Shown here piece by piece: positions 1 through 8,720 of a stretch of DNA of 64,000 nt. Position 1 is the first letter of the stretch. Each line of letters opens with the position of its first letter. This stretch comes from Dietzia sp. ANT_WB102 (GTDB lineage Bacteria > Actinomycetota > Actinomycetes > Mycobacteriales > Mycobacteriaceae). The DNA lies in NCBI RefSeq assembly GCF_008369165.1, contig NZ_VOBA01000001.1, forward strand, positions 496,001-560,000, in the 5' to 3' direction. Under the pieces are notes generated by a model. That model worked only from the letters and a program-made list of their open reading frames with translations. It searched no databases and was not told the DNA's origin. The translations under genes were made by a program, and so were the position numbers.

Positions 1-714
1 GCACTCGGCGTGGCCGGCGCCCACATGGACGTCGCCATTCTCGACGAGAACGGCGACGAGTGCCCGGTGGCCGAGTTCGACGCCGACGGCGGACTGGTCA
101 ATGCCAGTGAGGCCATCGGGGAGATCTGCAACCTCACCGGCGCGCGGCTGTTCGAGGGCTATTACCGCAACCCGGACGCCACTGCCGAGCGCAACATCGG
201 CGAGGTCTACCACTCCGGCGACCTAGGCTACAAGGACGCGGACGGCTACTTCTACTTCGCGGGCCGCACCGGTGACAAGATCCGCGTGGACAGCGAGAAC
301 TTCTCGGCAGGCCCCATCGAGCGCATCCTCGACCGGCTCCCCGGCGTGCTCGTGGTGGCCGTGTACCCCGTGCCCGACCCGCGTACCGGCGACCAGGTCA
401 TGGCCGCGATCCAACTCGAGCCCGGCGTCGAGTTCGACCCGGCAGCATTCTCCGAGTTCTGCCGCACCCAACCCGACATGGGCACCAAATGGGCTCCCCG
501 GTTCGTCCGCATCATGGAACAGATGCCCGTGACGGCCACCCGCAAGATCTCCAAGCCCAGCCTGCGTCGCGAGTCGTGGATCGAGCCGGGCGAGGTCTAC
601 CTGCGCGGCGGCGCCGGCAACGTCGACGACGAGTACCGTCAGCTCACCGAGGCCGACCGGGAGGCCCTGCTCGCCGAGTACGAGCTGCACGGGCGCAAGC
701 CCGCGGGCGTCTGA
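1..714 (+). CDS. Acyl-CoA synthetase (AMP-binding), C-terminal part; 5' end outside window
   Basis: The reading frame is open from base 1 and ends at TGA 712-714, so this is the last 237 codons of a longer gene. The visible part carries late motifs of the ANL superfamily: the YHSGDLGY core, the hinge segment RTGDKIRVDSENFSAG, and near the C-terminus TATRKISKPSLRR, which contains the usual catalytic lysine. Such enzymes activate a carboxylic acid to acyl-AMP and then acyl-CoA. The wording of the hinge and tail resembles the FadD6/fatty-acid-transport type more than medium-chain ligases. The substrate cannot be read from this fragment. It converges on the DUF4870 gene with only 10 bp between them. 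Confidence 0.85.
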   Translation, partial: ALGVAGAHMDVAILDENGDECPVAEFDADGGLVNASEAIGEICNLTGARLFEGYYRNPDATAERNIGEVYHSGDLGYKDADGYFYFAGRTGDKIRVDSENFSAGPIERILDRLPGVLVVAVYPVPDPRTGDQVMAAIQLEPGVEFDPAAFSEFCRTQPDMGTKWAPRFVRIMEQMPVTATRKISKPSLRRESWIEPGEVYLRGGAGNVDDEYRQLTEADREALLAEYELHGRKPAGV

Positions 715-724
715 CCGTGCGCGC

Positions 725-1144
725 CTAGCGCAGGACGCGCAACTGGAACGGGTAGTCGATCGTCCGTCCCTTCGCTGCGCGGAGTGTGCCGATGACGTGA
801 CCGATAATCTGCGCGAGGAACGACACCGCGAGCAGGATCAGGCCGACGGGCAGGCCGATCACGGTGAGGATGAGGATCCAGCCGACGATGCTCATGATCC
901 ACAGGCCGAGGTTGAAGTTGAACGACCCCGCTGCGGCCTGGCGGACGAAGGGGCTGCGGTCCTTGTAGATCAGCCACATCACGAGCGGGCCGACGAACGA
1001 CAGCCACCCGGCCGACAGCGCCATCGCGATGAGACTGGACGCATGCGCCAGCGCCGCGAGGGTGCGGTCGTCGGGCCCGATGGCCGGGGGCTGCTGCCCG
1101 TGCTGGGGATAGCTGTACTGGTGATAGCCGGGCTGCTGGGTCAT
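725..1144 (-). CDS. DUF4870 domain membrane protein
   Basis: A 139-residue protein with a short Tyr/Gln/Pro-rich N-terminus, then ALAHASSLIAMALSAGWLSF, a central NFNLGLW segment and a third hydrophobic stretch. This is the layout of the DUF4870 (Tic20-like) family of small three- to four-helix membrane proteins, whose role is unknown. A GGGGGG tract lies just before the ATG. It diverges from ppc and converges on the acyl-CoA synthetase gene. No partner or function is evident from the context. Confidence 0.8.
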   Translation of the reverse strand: MTQQPGYHQYSYPQHGQQPPAIGPDDRTLAALAHASSLIAMALSAGWLSFVGPLVMWLIYKDRSPFVRQAAAGSFNFNLGLWIMSIVGWILILTVIGLPVGLILLAVSFLAQIIGHVIGTLRAAKGRTIDYPFQLRVLR

Positions 1145-1275
1145 CCCCCCAGTGTCCTCGACGCGCGGGGGCGGCGCATCAGGAATGTCCCCGGCTTTCG
1201 CGCGGGGAGGTCGGTCGCGGGAAGACGGTGCCCGGTGTCACGCGAATGTCATACGCCGCGCCTACTGTGGCAGCC

Positions 1276-4140
1276 ATGGCCGACCCCACCCGATCCGACG
1301 AGACCGCGACCGCGCCAGCGACCGCCGAGACCGACCCAACCGTGCCAGACCCGGACGAATCCGATCGGCTCGATGAGGCCGTGCGCCCGCTGCGCGACGA
1401 TGTGCGCTTCCTCGGTGCCCTCCTCGGGGACACGGTTCGCGACCAGGCGGGCGGGAAGATCTTCGACCTGGTGGAGACCGCCCGCCGCACCGCGTTCGCC
1501 GTCCGCCGATCGGAGGCGGACCGCGACGAGGTGGCAGCTCTGTTCACCGACGTCCCCGCCGCCGAGATGATCCCGGTGATCCGTGCGTTCTCCCTGTTCG
1601 CACTCTTGGCCAACGTCGCCGAGGACCTACATCAGGAGCGCCGACGACGCATCCACACCGCCGCGGGCGAGCCGCCGCCGGACGGGGGCCTCGAGGCCAC
1701 CTGGGCACGACTGGCCGAGAACGAACCGGACCCAGCGAAGCTGGACGCCGTGCGCGCCACGGCCCGGGTGGCCCCCATTCTCACCGCGCACCCCACCGAG
1801 ACCCGTCGGCGGACGGTCTTCGAGATCACCCGGCGCGTCCTCGACCTCATGCGTCGCCGGGACGCCCTGCGCACCGGGCCGCAGGATCGGGTCACCGACG
1901 CCGACCTCGAGCAGGTCGAGCGCGACATCCGTCGACAGGTGCTCACACTGTGGCAGACGGCGATCATCCGCAGCCAGCGCCCCCGAATCGAGGACGAGGT
2001 TTTGGGCGGGCTCCAGTACCACGAGGCCACGCTCATGGACGTGATCCCGCCGCTCAACGCTGAGATCGCCGAGCGCCTGGGCTGCGGGGACCGCCCCGTA
2101 GTGCGCCCCGGTTCGTGGATCGGCGGGGACCGCGACGGCAACCCCTACGTCACCGGCGACGTCGTTCGTTTCGCCACCGAGCAGGCCGCCGGGCTACTGC
2201 ACCGGCACTACGCCGAACAGCTGCGCCTGCTCGAGCGGGAACTGTCCCTCTCACAGCGCATCGTGGCGGTGCCCAGCGGGCTGCGCGACCTCGCGGACTC
2301 ATTGGAGGAGGCCGACGGGGAACTGGCCACCGCGCGCGAGGACGTGCCCTTCCGCCGCGCCGTGCGTGTGATCCGCCGCCGGCTCGCCGCGCGGTTGCGC
2401 TCGTCGTCGTCACCCGGGGAGCCGTCCCCGGCTATCGGTCGCGACGACGACGAGGCCTACTCCTCTCCGGGAGAGATGCTGGCAGACCTGGATGTCGTCG
2501 ACGCCGCTCTCGAGGCCTGCAGCGGCGATCTGTTGCGCCGCCCGCGTCTGCGGGACCTCCGCTGGGCGGTACGCACGTTCGGATTCCACCTGCAGGCGCT
2601 CGACATGAGACAGAACTCGGAGTCGCACGAGGAGGTGCTCACCGAGCTGTTCGCCCTGGCCGGAGTCAGCGAGGACTACTCGGCCTTGCACGAGGACGCC
2701 CGCGTGGAACTGCTGTTGCGGGAGCTCTCGCACGACCGGCCGCTACTGGGACCACGTGCGGAGCTGTCCGAGTTTGCGGAGAAGGAGCTCGGGGTGATGC
2801 GGGCGGCTGCGGCTGCCGTGGATCTGCTCGGACCGGAGGTGGTACCGCACTACATCGTGTCCATGTGCGCGACGGTGTCGGACCTACTGGAGCCGGCGGT
2901 GCTGCTGCGTGAGGTCGGGCTGTTCTCGGGCGACCCGGCCGAGCCGCGCTCGAGCGTACGACTCATCCCGCTGCTGGAGACGATCGACGATCTGGCGGCC
3001 GGGCCTGACATCCTCGACGCGGCGTTGGCGATCCCGCAGTTCCGGGCGCTCATCCGTGCCCAGGGAGACGTACTGGAGGTGATGCTCGGGTACTCGGACT
3101 CCAACAAGGACGGCGGCTACCTGGCCGCCAACTGGGCGCTTTACCAGGCAGAACGCGATCTCGCCCTCGCCGCCGAGCGCGCCGACGTGCACCTGCGCTA
3201 CTTCCACGGCCGCGGCGGCGCCGTCGGCCGAGGCGGCGGAAACTCGTACGAGGCAATCCTGGCCCAGCCGCCGGGCGCGGTGCAGGGCGCACTGCGGATG
3301 ACCGAACAGGGTGAGGTCATCTCGGCCAAGTACTCCGAGCCGCGGCGGGCACGCCGCAACCTCGAGGCGCTCGTGGCCGCGACGCTCGAGGCCTCGCTGC
3401 TCGACGTCGAGGGGTTGGGCGAGCGGGCCGAGGAGGCGTACGAGGTGATGGCAGAACTCGCGCAGCTCGGACGGGAGGCGTACGCGTCGCTCGTGCACTC
3501 CGACCCGGGGTTCATCGAGTACTTCACCACCTCGACCCCCGTCGCGGAGATCGGCGAGCTCAACATCGGGTCCCGCCCGTCCTCGCGCAAGCAGACCTCA
3601 TCGGTCGAGGACCTGCGGGCCATCCCGTGGGTGCTGTCCTGGTCTCAGTCGAGGGTCATGCTGCCGGGCTGGTTCGGCGTGGGCACCGCGCTGCGACAGT
3701 GGGTTGACGCTGAGGGCGAGGAGGCGGCCGAGGGACGGGTGGACACGCTGCGGCGGCTGTACGACGACTGGCCGTTCCTGCGGACGACGCTGTCCAACAT
3801 GGCGCAGGTGATGGCCAAGGCGGACATGGGTCTGGCCGGCCGGTACGCCGAGCTCGTGCCGGACGCCGAGGTGGGCAGGCGGATCCACGGGGTGCTCACC
3901 GACGAGTTCCAGCTGAGCCGCGAGATGCTGCTGGCGATCACGGGGCAACGGACGCTGCTCGACGACAACCCGGCGCTGGCCCGCTCGGTGCGCAACCGCT
4001 TCCCCTACCTCGAACCGCTGAACGTGCTGCAGGTGGAGTTGCTGCGCCGCTACCGCGCCGGAGACGAGGACCCGGCCGTGCGGATGGGCATCCAGCTGAC
4101 GATGAACGGCTTGGCCACGGCGCTGCGTAACTCCGGCTAG
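1276..4140 (+). CDS. ppc: Phosphoenolpyruvate carboxylase
   Basis: A 954-residue enzyme that carboxylates PEP to oxaloacetate, the anaplerotic feed of the TCA cycle. Diagnostic sites are present: TAHPTE with the catalytic His near residue 172, GYSDSNKDGGY near 605, FHGRGGAVGRGGG near 643, and the C-terminal ALRNSG, where the family normally ends in RNTG. Length is typical for bacterial PEPC. I chose ATG 1276 over GTG 1228 and ATG 1246: no Shine-Dalgarno precedes it, but TACTGT (1263-1268) ends 7 nt before it, the spacing of a leaderless promoter. The N-terminal 25 residues are low-complexity Thr/Ala/Asp. It stands alone as a transcription unit. Confidence 0.97.
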   Translation: MADPTRSDETATAPATAETDPTVPDPDESDRLDEAVRPLRDDVRFLGALLGDTVRDQAGGKIFDLVETARRTAFAVRRSEADRDEVAALFTDVPAAEMIPVIRAFSLFALLANVAEDLHQERRRRIHTAAGEPPPDGGLEATWARLAENEPDPAKLDAVRATARVAPILTAHPTETRRRTVFEITRRVLDLMRRRDALRTGPQDRVTDADLEQVERDIRRQVLTLWQTAIIRSQRPRIEDEVLGGLQYHEATLMDVIPPLNAEIAERLGCGDRPVVRPGSWIGGDRDGNPYVTGDVVRFATEQAAGLLHRHYAEQLRLLERELSLSQRIVAVPSGLRDLADSLEEADGELATAREDVPFRRAVRVIRRRLAARLRSSSSPGEPSPAIGRDDDEAYSSPGEMLADLDVVDAALEACSGDLLRRPRLRDLRWAVRTFGFHLQALDMRQNSESHEEVLTELFALAGVSEDYSALHEDARVELLLRELSHDRPLLGPRAELSEFAEKELGVMRAAAAAVDLLGPEVVPHYIVSMCATVSDLLEPAVLLREVGLFSGDPAEPRSSVRLIPLLETIDDLAAGPDILDAALAIPQFRALIRAQGDVLEVMLGYSDSNKDGGYLAANWALYQAERDLALAAERADVHLRYFHGRGGAVGRGGGNSYEAILAQPPGAVQGALRMTEQGEVISAKYSEPRRARRNLEALVAATLEASLLDVEGLGERAEEAYEVMAELAQLGREAYASLVHSDPGFIEYFTTSTPVAEIGELNIGSRPSSRKQTSSVEDLRAIPWVLSWSQSRVMLPGWFGVGTALRQWVDAEGEEAAEGRVDTLRRLYDDWPFLRTTLSNMAQVMAKADMGLAGRYAELVPDAEVGRRIHGVLTDEFQLSREMLLAITGQRTLLDDNPALARSVRNRFPYLEPLNVLQVELLRRYRAGDEDPAVRMGIQLTMNGLATALRNSG

Positions 4141-4209
4141 CCAGCCGCCGGGCAGCTGCCGGTGCCCGGTCCGTCCCCGCCAGCCCGGCCGGGGCCGCCG
4201 CCGGGCGTT

Positions 4210-4269
4210 GAGTCACTGCGTGCAGCGAACCCGCAGGACGAAGCCGCCGAACCGCTGACGCAGTGACTC
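4210..4269. repeat. 12-bp perfect inverted repeat, GAGTCACTGCGT / ACGCAGTGACTC
   Basis: Arms lie at 4210-4221 and 4258-4269 with a 36-nt spacer, between the convergent ppc and MFS genes. The left arm continues to GAGTCACTGCGTGCAG (4210-4225). The same sequence recurs in reverse orientation in another convergent gap at 51571-51589. It could form a long-loop hairpin acting as a bidirectional terminator, or be a dispersed repeat unit. No T-tract follows. Confidence 0.7.
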
Positions 4270-4280
4270 CACGCCGCTTC

Positions 4281-4364
4281 CCCGGGAGGGGGAGCGGGAG
4301 CGAAAGCAGGACCGAGGGCGGACCCGGGAGGGGGAGCGGGAGCAGAACCGGGGCAGGCCCGGCA
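4281..4364. repeat. Imperfect 42-bp tandem repeat, two copies
   Basis: A 21-base G-rich block beginning CCCGGGAGGGGGAGCGGG is repeated exactly at 4281-4301 and 4323-4343, followed each time by a diverged 21-base A/G-rich segment. It lies in the non-coding gap between ppc and the MFS gene, next to the inverted repeat. The strand bias (purine-rich on +) is strong. No function can be assigned. Confidence 0.75.
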
Positions 4365-4378
4365 GGCAGGCCCGGCGG

Positions 4379-5560
4379 TCAGCGCAGTTGACGGTGAGTG
4401 AGCGGGATAAGCAGCACACACACCGCGGCGATCCCGGCGATCCACGGCACGGGCCCACCGAAGCGGGAGAGCTCGGCGATCACATACGGGGTGGCCATCC
4501 CCAGGTAGGCCAGCACGTAGAACACGGCTACCAGCCCGGCGTGGTCGCGCGGCCCGGACTGCACCTCTACCTCTACGAGGCCTGCCACCAGCAGGGTCCC
4601 GTAGCCGATGCCCAGCAGGACCGCGACCGGCAGCAGCCACAGCGCGCGGCCGGGCAGGCCTGACGACGCTGCGAGCATCGCGCCGGCCGCCATGCCGAGC
4701 GACGCCGCGGTCAATCCCGCGATCGGCGGACGAGACGGGGCGGAACTCTCGGCCAGCCTGCGGATCGCTGGCTGGATCAGCACCCCGGAACCCAACGTCA
4801 CGCCGACCATCATCCCCGCGTATGCGGTCGGCAGTCCGCCGGCATCGCCGCCGAGCAGGTCGGCGAGCACAGCGAACGACATGCTGGCGCAGCCGAACAC
4901 CAACCACGCCCAGGGCGCCACACCCAGCAGGAAGCGGCGCGAACCCGCAGTGGCGGGGATGAGCGGCGCCCGCCCGGTCTGACCAGCTGGCTGGTAGGGG
5001 TCGGCGGCACTCCAGGCGGCGACCAGCGCGACGGTGCCGAGCACGAGATGCGGCAGGTACGCCGAAATCATTGGTGCCGGAGCGAACTGGCCGACGAGCC
5101 CCGCCACCATGCCTCCGAGTCCGAACCCGCCGGTCAATGCGATGGCAGCGCGGCGCGCCCCCGTCCCCGGCGGCTTCCCGGCCGACAGTTCGCGTACCCA
5201 GGCGCTACCCGCCCCGAACGCCGCGCCGGACGCGAGCCCCGCGAGGAAGCGACCGAGGTACAACCAGAACGGGCCGGCTGGACCCAGCAGCATCGCGACG
5301 GTTGCAGCCAGCGAGAGCACCAGTACCGGACGCATGAGCACCCGGCGCCCGTTGCGGTCCGACCATCGCCCGGCGACCAGCAAAGTGGGCAGTAGGCCGA
5401 CGATGTACACGCTGAACATCGCGGTGACGTCGGACTGCGAGAGCCCCTGCTCGGTGCGGTAGAGGAACAGCAGCGGCGCGAACTGGTTGGCGCCCCACCC
5501 GACGGCGAACACCGCGAGGGCTGCACGCAGCCAGCTGCGGTGATCGACGGGAGAATCCAT
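4379..5560 (-). CDS. MFS transporter, 12-helix type
   Basis: A 393-residue integral membrane protein with about 12 hydrophobic segments and the major-facilitator loop 2-3 signature GRWSDRNGRR near residues 62-71. The N-terminal half is the better conserved (ALAVFAVGWGANQFAPLLFL, GRFLAGLASGAAFG). The substrate is unknown; this subgroup is usually annotated as a drug or metabolite exporter. The start ATG 5560 has no Shine-Dalgarno. TAGGTT (5567-5572, minus strand) sits 6 nt upstream, and its TAG is the stop codon of the preceding lysE-like gene, so it may be leaderless with its own promoter inside that stop. Confidence 0.85.
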   Translation of the reverse strand: MDSPVDHRSWLRAALAVFAVGWGANQFAPLLFLYRTEQGLSQSDVTAMFSVYIVGLLPTLLVAGRWSDRNGRRVLMRPVLVLSLAATVAMLLGPAGPFWLYLGRFLAGLASGAAFGAGSAWVRELSAGKPPGTGARRAAIALTGGFGLGGMVAGLVGQFAPAPMISAYLPHLVLGTVALVAAWSAADPYQPAGQTGRAPLIPATAGSRRFLLGVAPWAWLVFGCASMSFAVLADLLGGDAGGLPTAYAGMMVGVTLGSGVLIQPAIRRLAESSAPSRPPIAGLTAASLGMAAGAMLAASSGLPGRALWLLPVAVLLGIGYGTLLVAGLVEVEVQSGPRDHAGLVAVFYVLAYLGMATPYVIAELSRFGGPVPWIAGIAAVCVLLIPLTHRQLR

Positions 5561-5569
5561 GCGGCGAAC

Positions 5570-6226
5570 CTAGCCCGCGCCAACCCGGGCCAGCGCGCCG
5601 ATGACGAACGCCACCCCCACACCGACGAACAACACACTGGCGACGACGTCGATCCACGGCAGTAGGCGTCCCATCCGCTCGTTGACCACTCGATGCGACG
5701 CGACCAGTGCGAGCCCGCCGAACCAGACCAGCGCCACGACGATCATCCCGGCGACGATCGCCACCGACGCCGCCACCGGGCTCCCGCCGCGCAGGAACGG
5801 GGTGAGCACCGCGCCGAAGAAGACCAGGGCCTTGGGGTTGGCGAGGTTGGTGGCCAGGCCGCGGGTGAAGTCCGCCCGTGGCGGGGCCTGCGGCGGGGTG
5901 GAGGCGGCGTGTCCGGCGTCGTCGGCCCGGCCGGCGCGCGACTCCCACCAGCCGCGTAGTCCCAGCAGGCCGAGGGCGGCGAGCAGGATCCCGCCGGCGA
6001 CCTGGAGACCTGTCATGACCTGCGGGTACACGCGCACGAGAGTGGCGACGCCGGCGAACGCGGCCGCGAGCCACACGGAGAGTCCGGTCACGATCCCCAG
6101 CGCTGTGGCCAGGCCCTGACGTCGCCCGGCGAGCGCGCGTTGGAGAACGACGACGACGTCGGGCCCCGGAGAGATCACGGCGATCGCCCATACGCCGAAC
6201 AGGCCCAGGAGTTGCGCGGCGGTCAC
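5570..6226 (-). CDS. LysE/RhtB family amino-acid or metabolite exporter
   Basis: A 218-residue, roughly six-helix membrane protein. The N-terminal FGVWAIAVISPGPDVVVVLQ contains the SPGPD signature of the LysE/RhtB family, which exports basic amino acids, homoserine or threonine. I place the start at GTG 6226, whose GTGA overlaps the ogt stop by 4 bp, indicating translational coupling. Upstream extension would run through the ogt coding sequence. It is the third gene of a sigma factor-ogt-lysE run; the substrate cannot be told. Confidence 0.88.
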   Translation of the reverse strand: MTAAQLLGLFGVWAIAVISPGPDVVVVLQRALAGRRQGLATALGIVTGLSVWLAAAFAGVATLVRVYPQVMTGLQVAGGILLAALGLLGLRGWWESRAGRADDAGHAASTPPQAPPRADFTRGLATNLANPKALVFFGAVLTPFLRGGSPVAASVAIVAGMIVVALVWFGGLALVASHRVVNERMGRLLPWIDVVASVLFVGVGVAFVIGALARVGAG

Positions 6227-6843
6227 GCAGCTGACTCCATCTCGAGGAGCTGCTGCTTGGCGGCAAGCCCGCCCCGGTACCCGCCGAGCCCGCCGTCCGA
6301 GCGAAGGATCCGGTGACACGGCCACACCAGCGGCAGCGGGTTGGTGGCGCAGGCCGTCCCCACCGCCCGCACCGCGCCGGGCCGCTCGAGTTCGGTGGCG
6401 AGCTGCCGATACGTCGCGGTCTGACCGTATGTGACGTTGGTCAGGTGCTGTTGGACCTGCCCGCGGAATCCCCGGGCGAGCCGGGTGTCGAGGGGCAGGT
6501 CGAAGTCTCGGCGGCGGCCGGCGAGATACTGGTCAATCTGGGCGGCGGCCTCGTTCAGCACCTCGGACTCCGGCGGGGCGCCCAGGACGCGGGGGCCGAG
6601 CCGGGCGGCCAACATCTCGAGGACCTCGCCGGTGTCCTCCACCTCGAACGCCACGTACACCAGTCCGACCGGGCTCGCCGCCAGCAGGAGCCCGCCGATC
6701 GGTGAGTCGACGGTCCGGTACATCACGTCGACCAGACCTTCGCGCCCGGCGTCGCGGGCCAGGCGCTCCCGCAGTCGGGTGGTGTCTGCGGGCGCGGCCT
6801 GCAGCGATCCCACGATCACCTTCCCGTGATTCGAGTCAGTCAT
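6223..6843 (-). CDS. ogt: Methylated-DNA-[protein]-cysteine S-methyltransferase
   Basis: A 206-residue suicide repair protein that removes alkyl groups from O6-alkylguanine to its own cysteine. The active-site motif WPCHRIL is present near residue 176, preceded by the DNA-binding helix region GQTATYRQLA and AVGTACATNPLPL. Length is slightly above the family norm because of about 40 extra N-terminal residues. ATG 6843 is preceded by GGCGAGGAG at good distance, so I prefer it over GTG 6846. Its start overlaps the sigma-factor stop by 8 bp and its stop overlaps the lysE-like start, so the three genes form one unit. Confidence 0.93.
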   Translation of the reverse strand: MTDSNHGKVIVGSLQAAPADTTRLRERLARDAGREGLVDVMYRTVDSPIGGLLLAASPVGLVYVAFEVEDTGEVLEMLAARLGPRVLGAPPESEVLNEAAAQIDQYLAGRRRDFDLPLDTRLARGFRGQVQQHLTNVTYGQTATYRQLATELERPGAVRAVGTACATNPLPLVWPCHRILRSDGGLGGYRGGLAAKQQLLEMESAA

Positions 6844-7420
6844 CACTTCTCCTCGCCCTCAAGTCCGCTTCGTTCGCGGCGACGTCATTCGTGTTTCCCG
6901 TCTCTGAGTTCCCTGCTGTGATCATCCTCCGGAGGCTCGCGATCCCGTCTGCGGCTGCGCGCCTGGCCGCCGCTTCGGTGCCTCCGGTGAGCTCGGCGAT
7001 CTCGGCGTAGCGGAGTCCGCCGAGGTACCGGTAGGCCACACAGACCCGCTGCCGGGTGGGCAGGGCGGCGACGACCTCCCAGACGTGCGAGTCGCTGACG
7101 TCGTCGTCGCTCTCGGCCACCTGTGTGCCGCCGGCACGCTGCGCGCGGGCGTCGAGAACGGCGATGTCGTCGGCGGCTCCGCCCGGCACAGCGTCGCGGG
7201 CCGAGCGTCGGACCACGTCCACCGCGCGGCGGTGCGCGACCCGCACGAGCCAGGCCTCCACGTCGGTGTCCTCGGGCAGCCCGGGCCATGCCCGCAGGGC
7301 GGAGATGAAGGTCTCGGACCAGGCGTCGTCCGCGTCGGGGCCCGGGCCGAGGACCGCGCGGCAGACCCGCAGCACGGTGGGTCCGTGGCGGTCCACCGCG
7401 GCGTCGAACGGAGCCCTCAT
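6836..7420 (-). CDS. ECF-type RNA polymerase sigma factor
   Basis: A 194-residue sigma-70 family protein of the extracytoplasmic-function class. Region 2 is visible as ADDAWSETFISALRAW and WLVRVAHRRAVDVVRR. Region 4 is LPTRQRVCVAYRYLGGLRYAEIAEL plus a helix-turn-helix. I chose ATG 7420, which has GGCAGGA upstream; ATG 7441 would add seven residues. No anti-sigma gene lies next to it. Instead it is translationally coupled to ogt and then a LysE-type exporter, suggesting either control by another mechanism or that it directs its own small operon, perhaps in alkylation or envelope stress. Confidence 0.88.
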   Translation of the reverse strand: MRAPFDAAVDRHGPTVLRVCRAVLGPGPDADDAWSETFISALRAWPGLPEDTDVEAWLVRVAHRRAVDVVRRSARDAVPGGAADDIAVLDARAQRAGGTQVAESDDDVSDSHVWEVVAALPTRQRVCVAYRYLGGLRYAEIAELTGGTEAAARRAAADGIASLRRMITAGNSETGNTNDVAANEADLRARRSDD

Positions 7421-7682
7421 GTGTGTCGATCCTGCCCTCATGGTCGGTGCCGGGGACGAGCACCCCGCGGTGTCGCGGACTGGCGCCGTGCGGCGTGCCG
7501 GTCATCTTGCGGCCGCACGGAGTAGTCGATCCGCGCGGCGGATTCGTGAGATCGGGTGTGTCGCGGGGCGGCGTGGCGGGAGGCCAGGTGGAGCGGCGAA
7601 CAATGTCGTGGACGCTCAGCGGTTCCCAACGGCCCGCGCAGCTCGCATACTGGGCTCACCGTCACGCCTCGGGGGGTCTGCA

Positions 7683-8702
7683 ATGCTCGGTTCCCGCACT
7701 CCACCACGCCCGCCCGGCCGCCCGCCGGCGGGCCGATCGACCCGATCGCGACTGGCCGGCGCGCTCGCCGTCCTCGCGCTCGCGATACCCGCCGGCGCGG
7801 CGGTGGGCTCGGTGCCGGGGCAGGTCGCGGACCAGTTCACGCCGCGGGCCCAGGCCCAGGCCCAGCTCGGCGATTATCTCCGCGACCTCGACCCCACCGG
7901 CGAGTTGGGGCCGTACGTCACCGAGGCCCTGGGCGGAATCAACGGACCGATCGGGAACCCGGGGCCGCCAGCCGCCGTCGACGCTCCGGTGACCTGCCGG
8001 CCGACTCCCGCACATCCACGGCCGGTCATCCTCGTCCACGGGACGTTCGACAACGGCCCCAACACCATGCCGCGACTCGGCGATCCGCTGCGCCGGCAGG
8101 GCTTCTGCGTGATCGCCCCGACCCTCGGTGCCTACGCCGGCAACCCGGCGCGCGGCGGGCTCGATTCGATCGCGGCCGCCTCAGGACCGCAGCTGGCCGG
8201 GGTGATCGACCACGTGCGGGCGGTGACCGGCGCCGCGCAGGTGGACCTGGTGGGCTATTCGCAGGGTGCTTCGATCGCCGGGTACACCACCAAGGTCCTG
8301 CGGCCGGGCGCCGTGAACCGTGTGGTCTCCGTCGCTGGTTACTGGGGCGCCGACAACAGCGGCCTCCTCCCCCACGAGTTGCCGCCGGAGGTCGCGGGGC
8401 TGGGCCTGTGGACTGCTAACTTGCGTGGACTCGCCGAACTGTCTCCGGGCAGTCCGATGCTCGCCGCCTGGTACGGGCTCGACCGCACCCCGTTCCTGCC
8501 TGGCGTCGGCTACACGCTCATCGCCACCCGTGGCGATGAGCTGCTGCCACCCGAACGCAGCTTCGTCCCCGGACCGGGCACACGATGGGTGATCACCGAG
8601 GACGCGTGCGGAGGCGGGCCGAGCACGCACGGCGGAATGGCCGTCGACGGGCGCACGCACTCACTCGTCGCCGGTGCGCTCGGCGGCGCCGGTGGTTGCT
8701 GA
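7683..8702 (+). CDS. Secreted alpha/beta-hydrolase, class 2 lipase/esterase
   Basis: A 339-residue exported esterase. Residues 1-45 form a signal peptide with an Arg-rich n-region and a hydrophobic core (LAGALAVLALAIPAGAAV). The oxyanion segment VILVHGTFDNG and the nucleophile elbow LVGYSQGAS (Ser near 192) follow. A likely acid residue is in IATRGDELLPP and a His in the C-terminal THGGMAVDGRTHS. This is the layout of the lipase class 2/EstA family, which splits acylglycerols outside the cell. The frame is open far upstream, but ATG 7683 has GGGGGG 7 nt ahead and is the first start giving a proper signal peptide. Confidence 0.88.
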   Translation: MLGSRTPPRPPGRPPAGRSTRSRLAGALAVLALAIPAGAAVGSVPGQVADQFTPRAQAQAQLGDYLRDLDPTGELGPYVTEALGGINGPIGNPGPPAAVDAPVTCRPTPAHPRPVILVHGTFDNGPNTMPRLGDPLRRQGFCVIAPTLGAYAGNPARGGLDSIAAASGPQLAGVIDHVRAVTGAAQVDLVGYSQGASIAGYTTKVLRPGAVNRVVSVAGYWGADNSGLLPHELPPEVAGLGLWTANLRGLAELSPGSPMLAAWYGLDRTPFLPGVGYTLIATRGDELLPPERSFVPGPGTRWVITEDACGGGPSTHGGMAVDGRTHSLVAGALGGAGGC

Positions 8703-8720
8703 ACCCCCGAGGCCGGAAAG

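Noticed and set aside
4137-4907. Minus-strand frame overlapping the MFS C-terminus and the ppc/MFS gap
   Set aside because: It is out of frame with the transporter and consists of Arg/Ala/Pro/Gly runs from the G-rich repeats.
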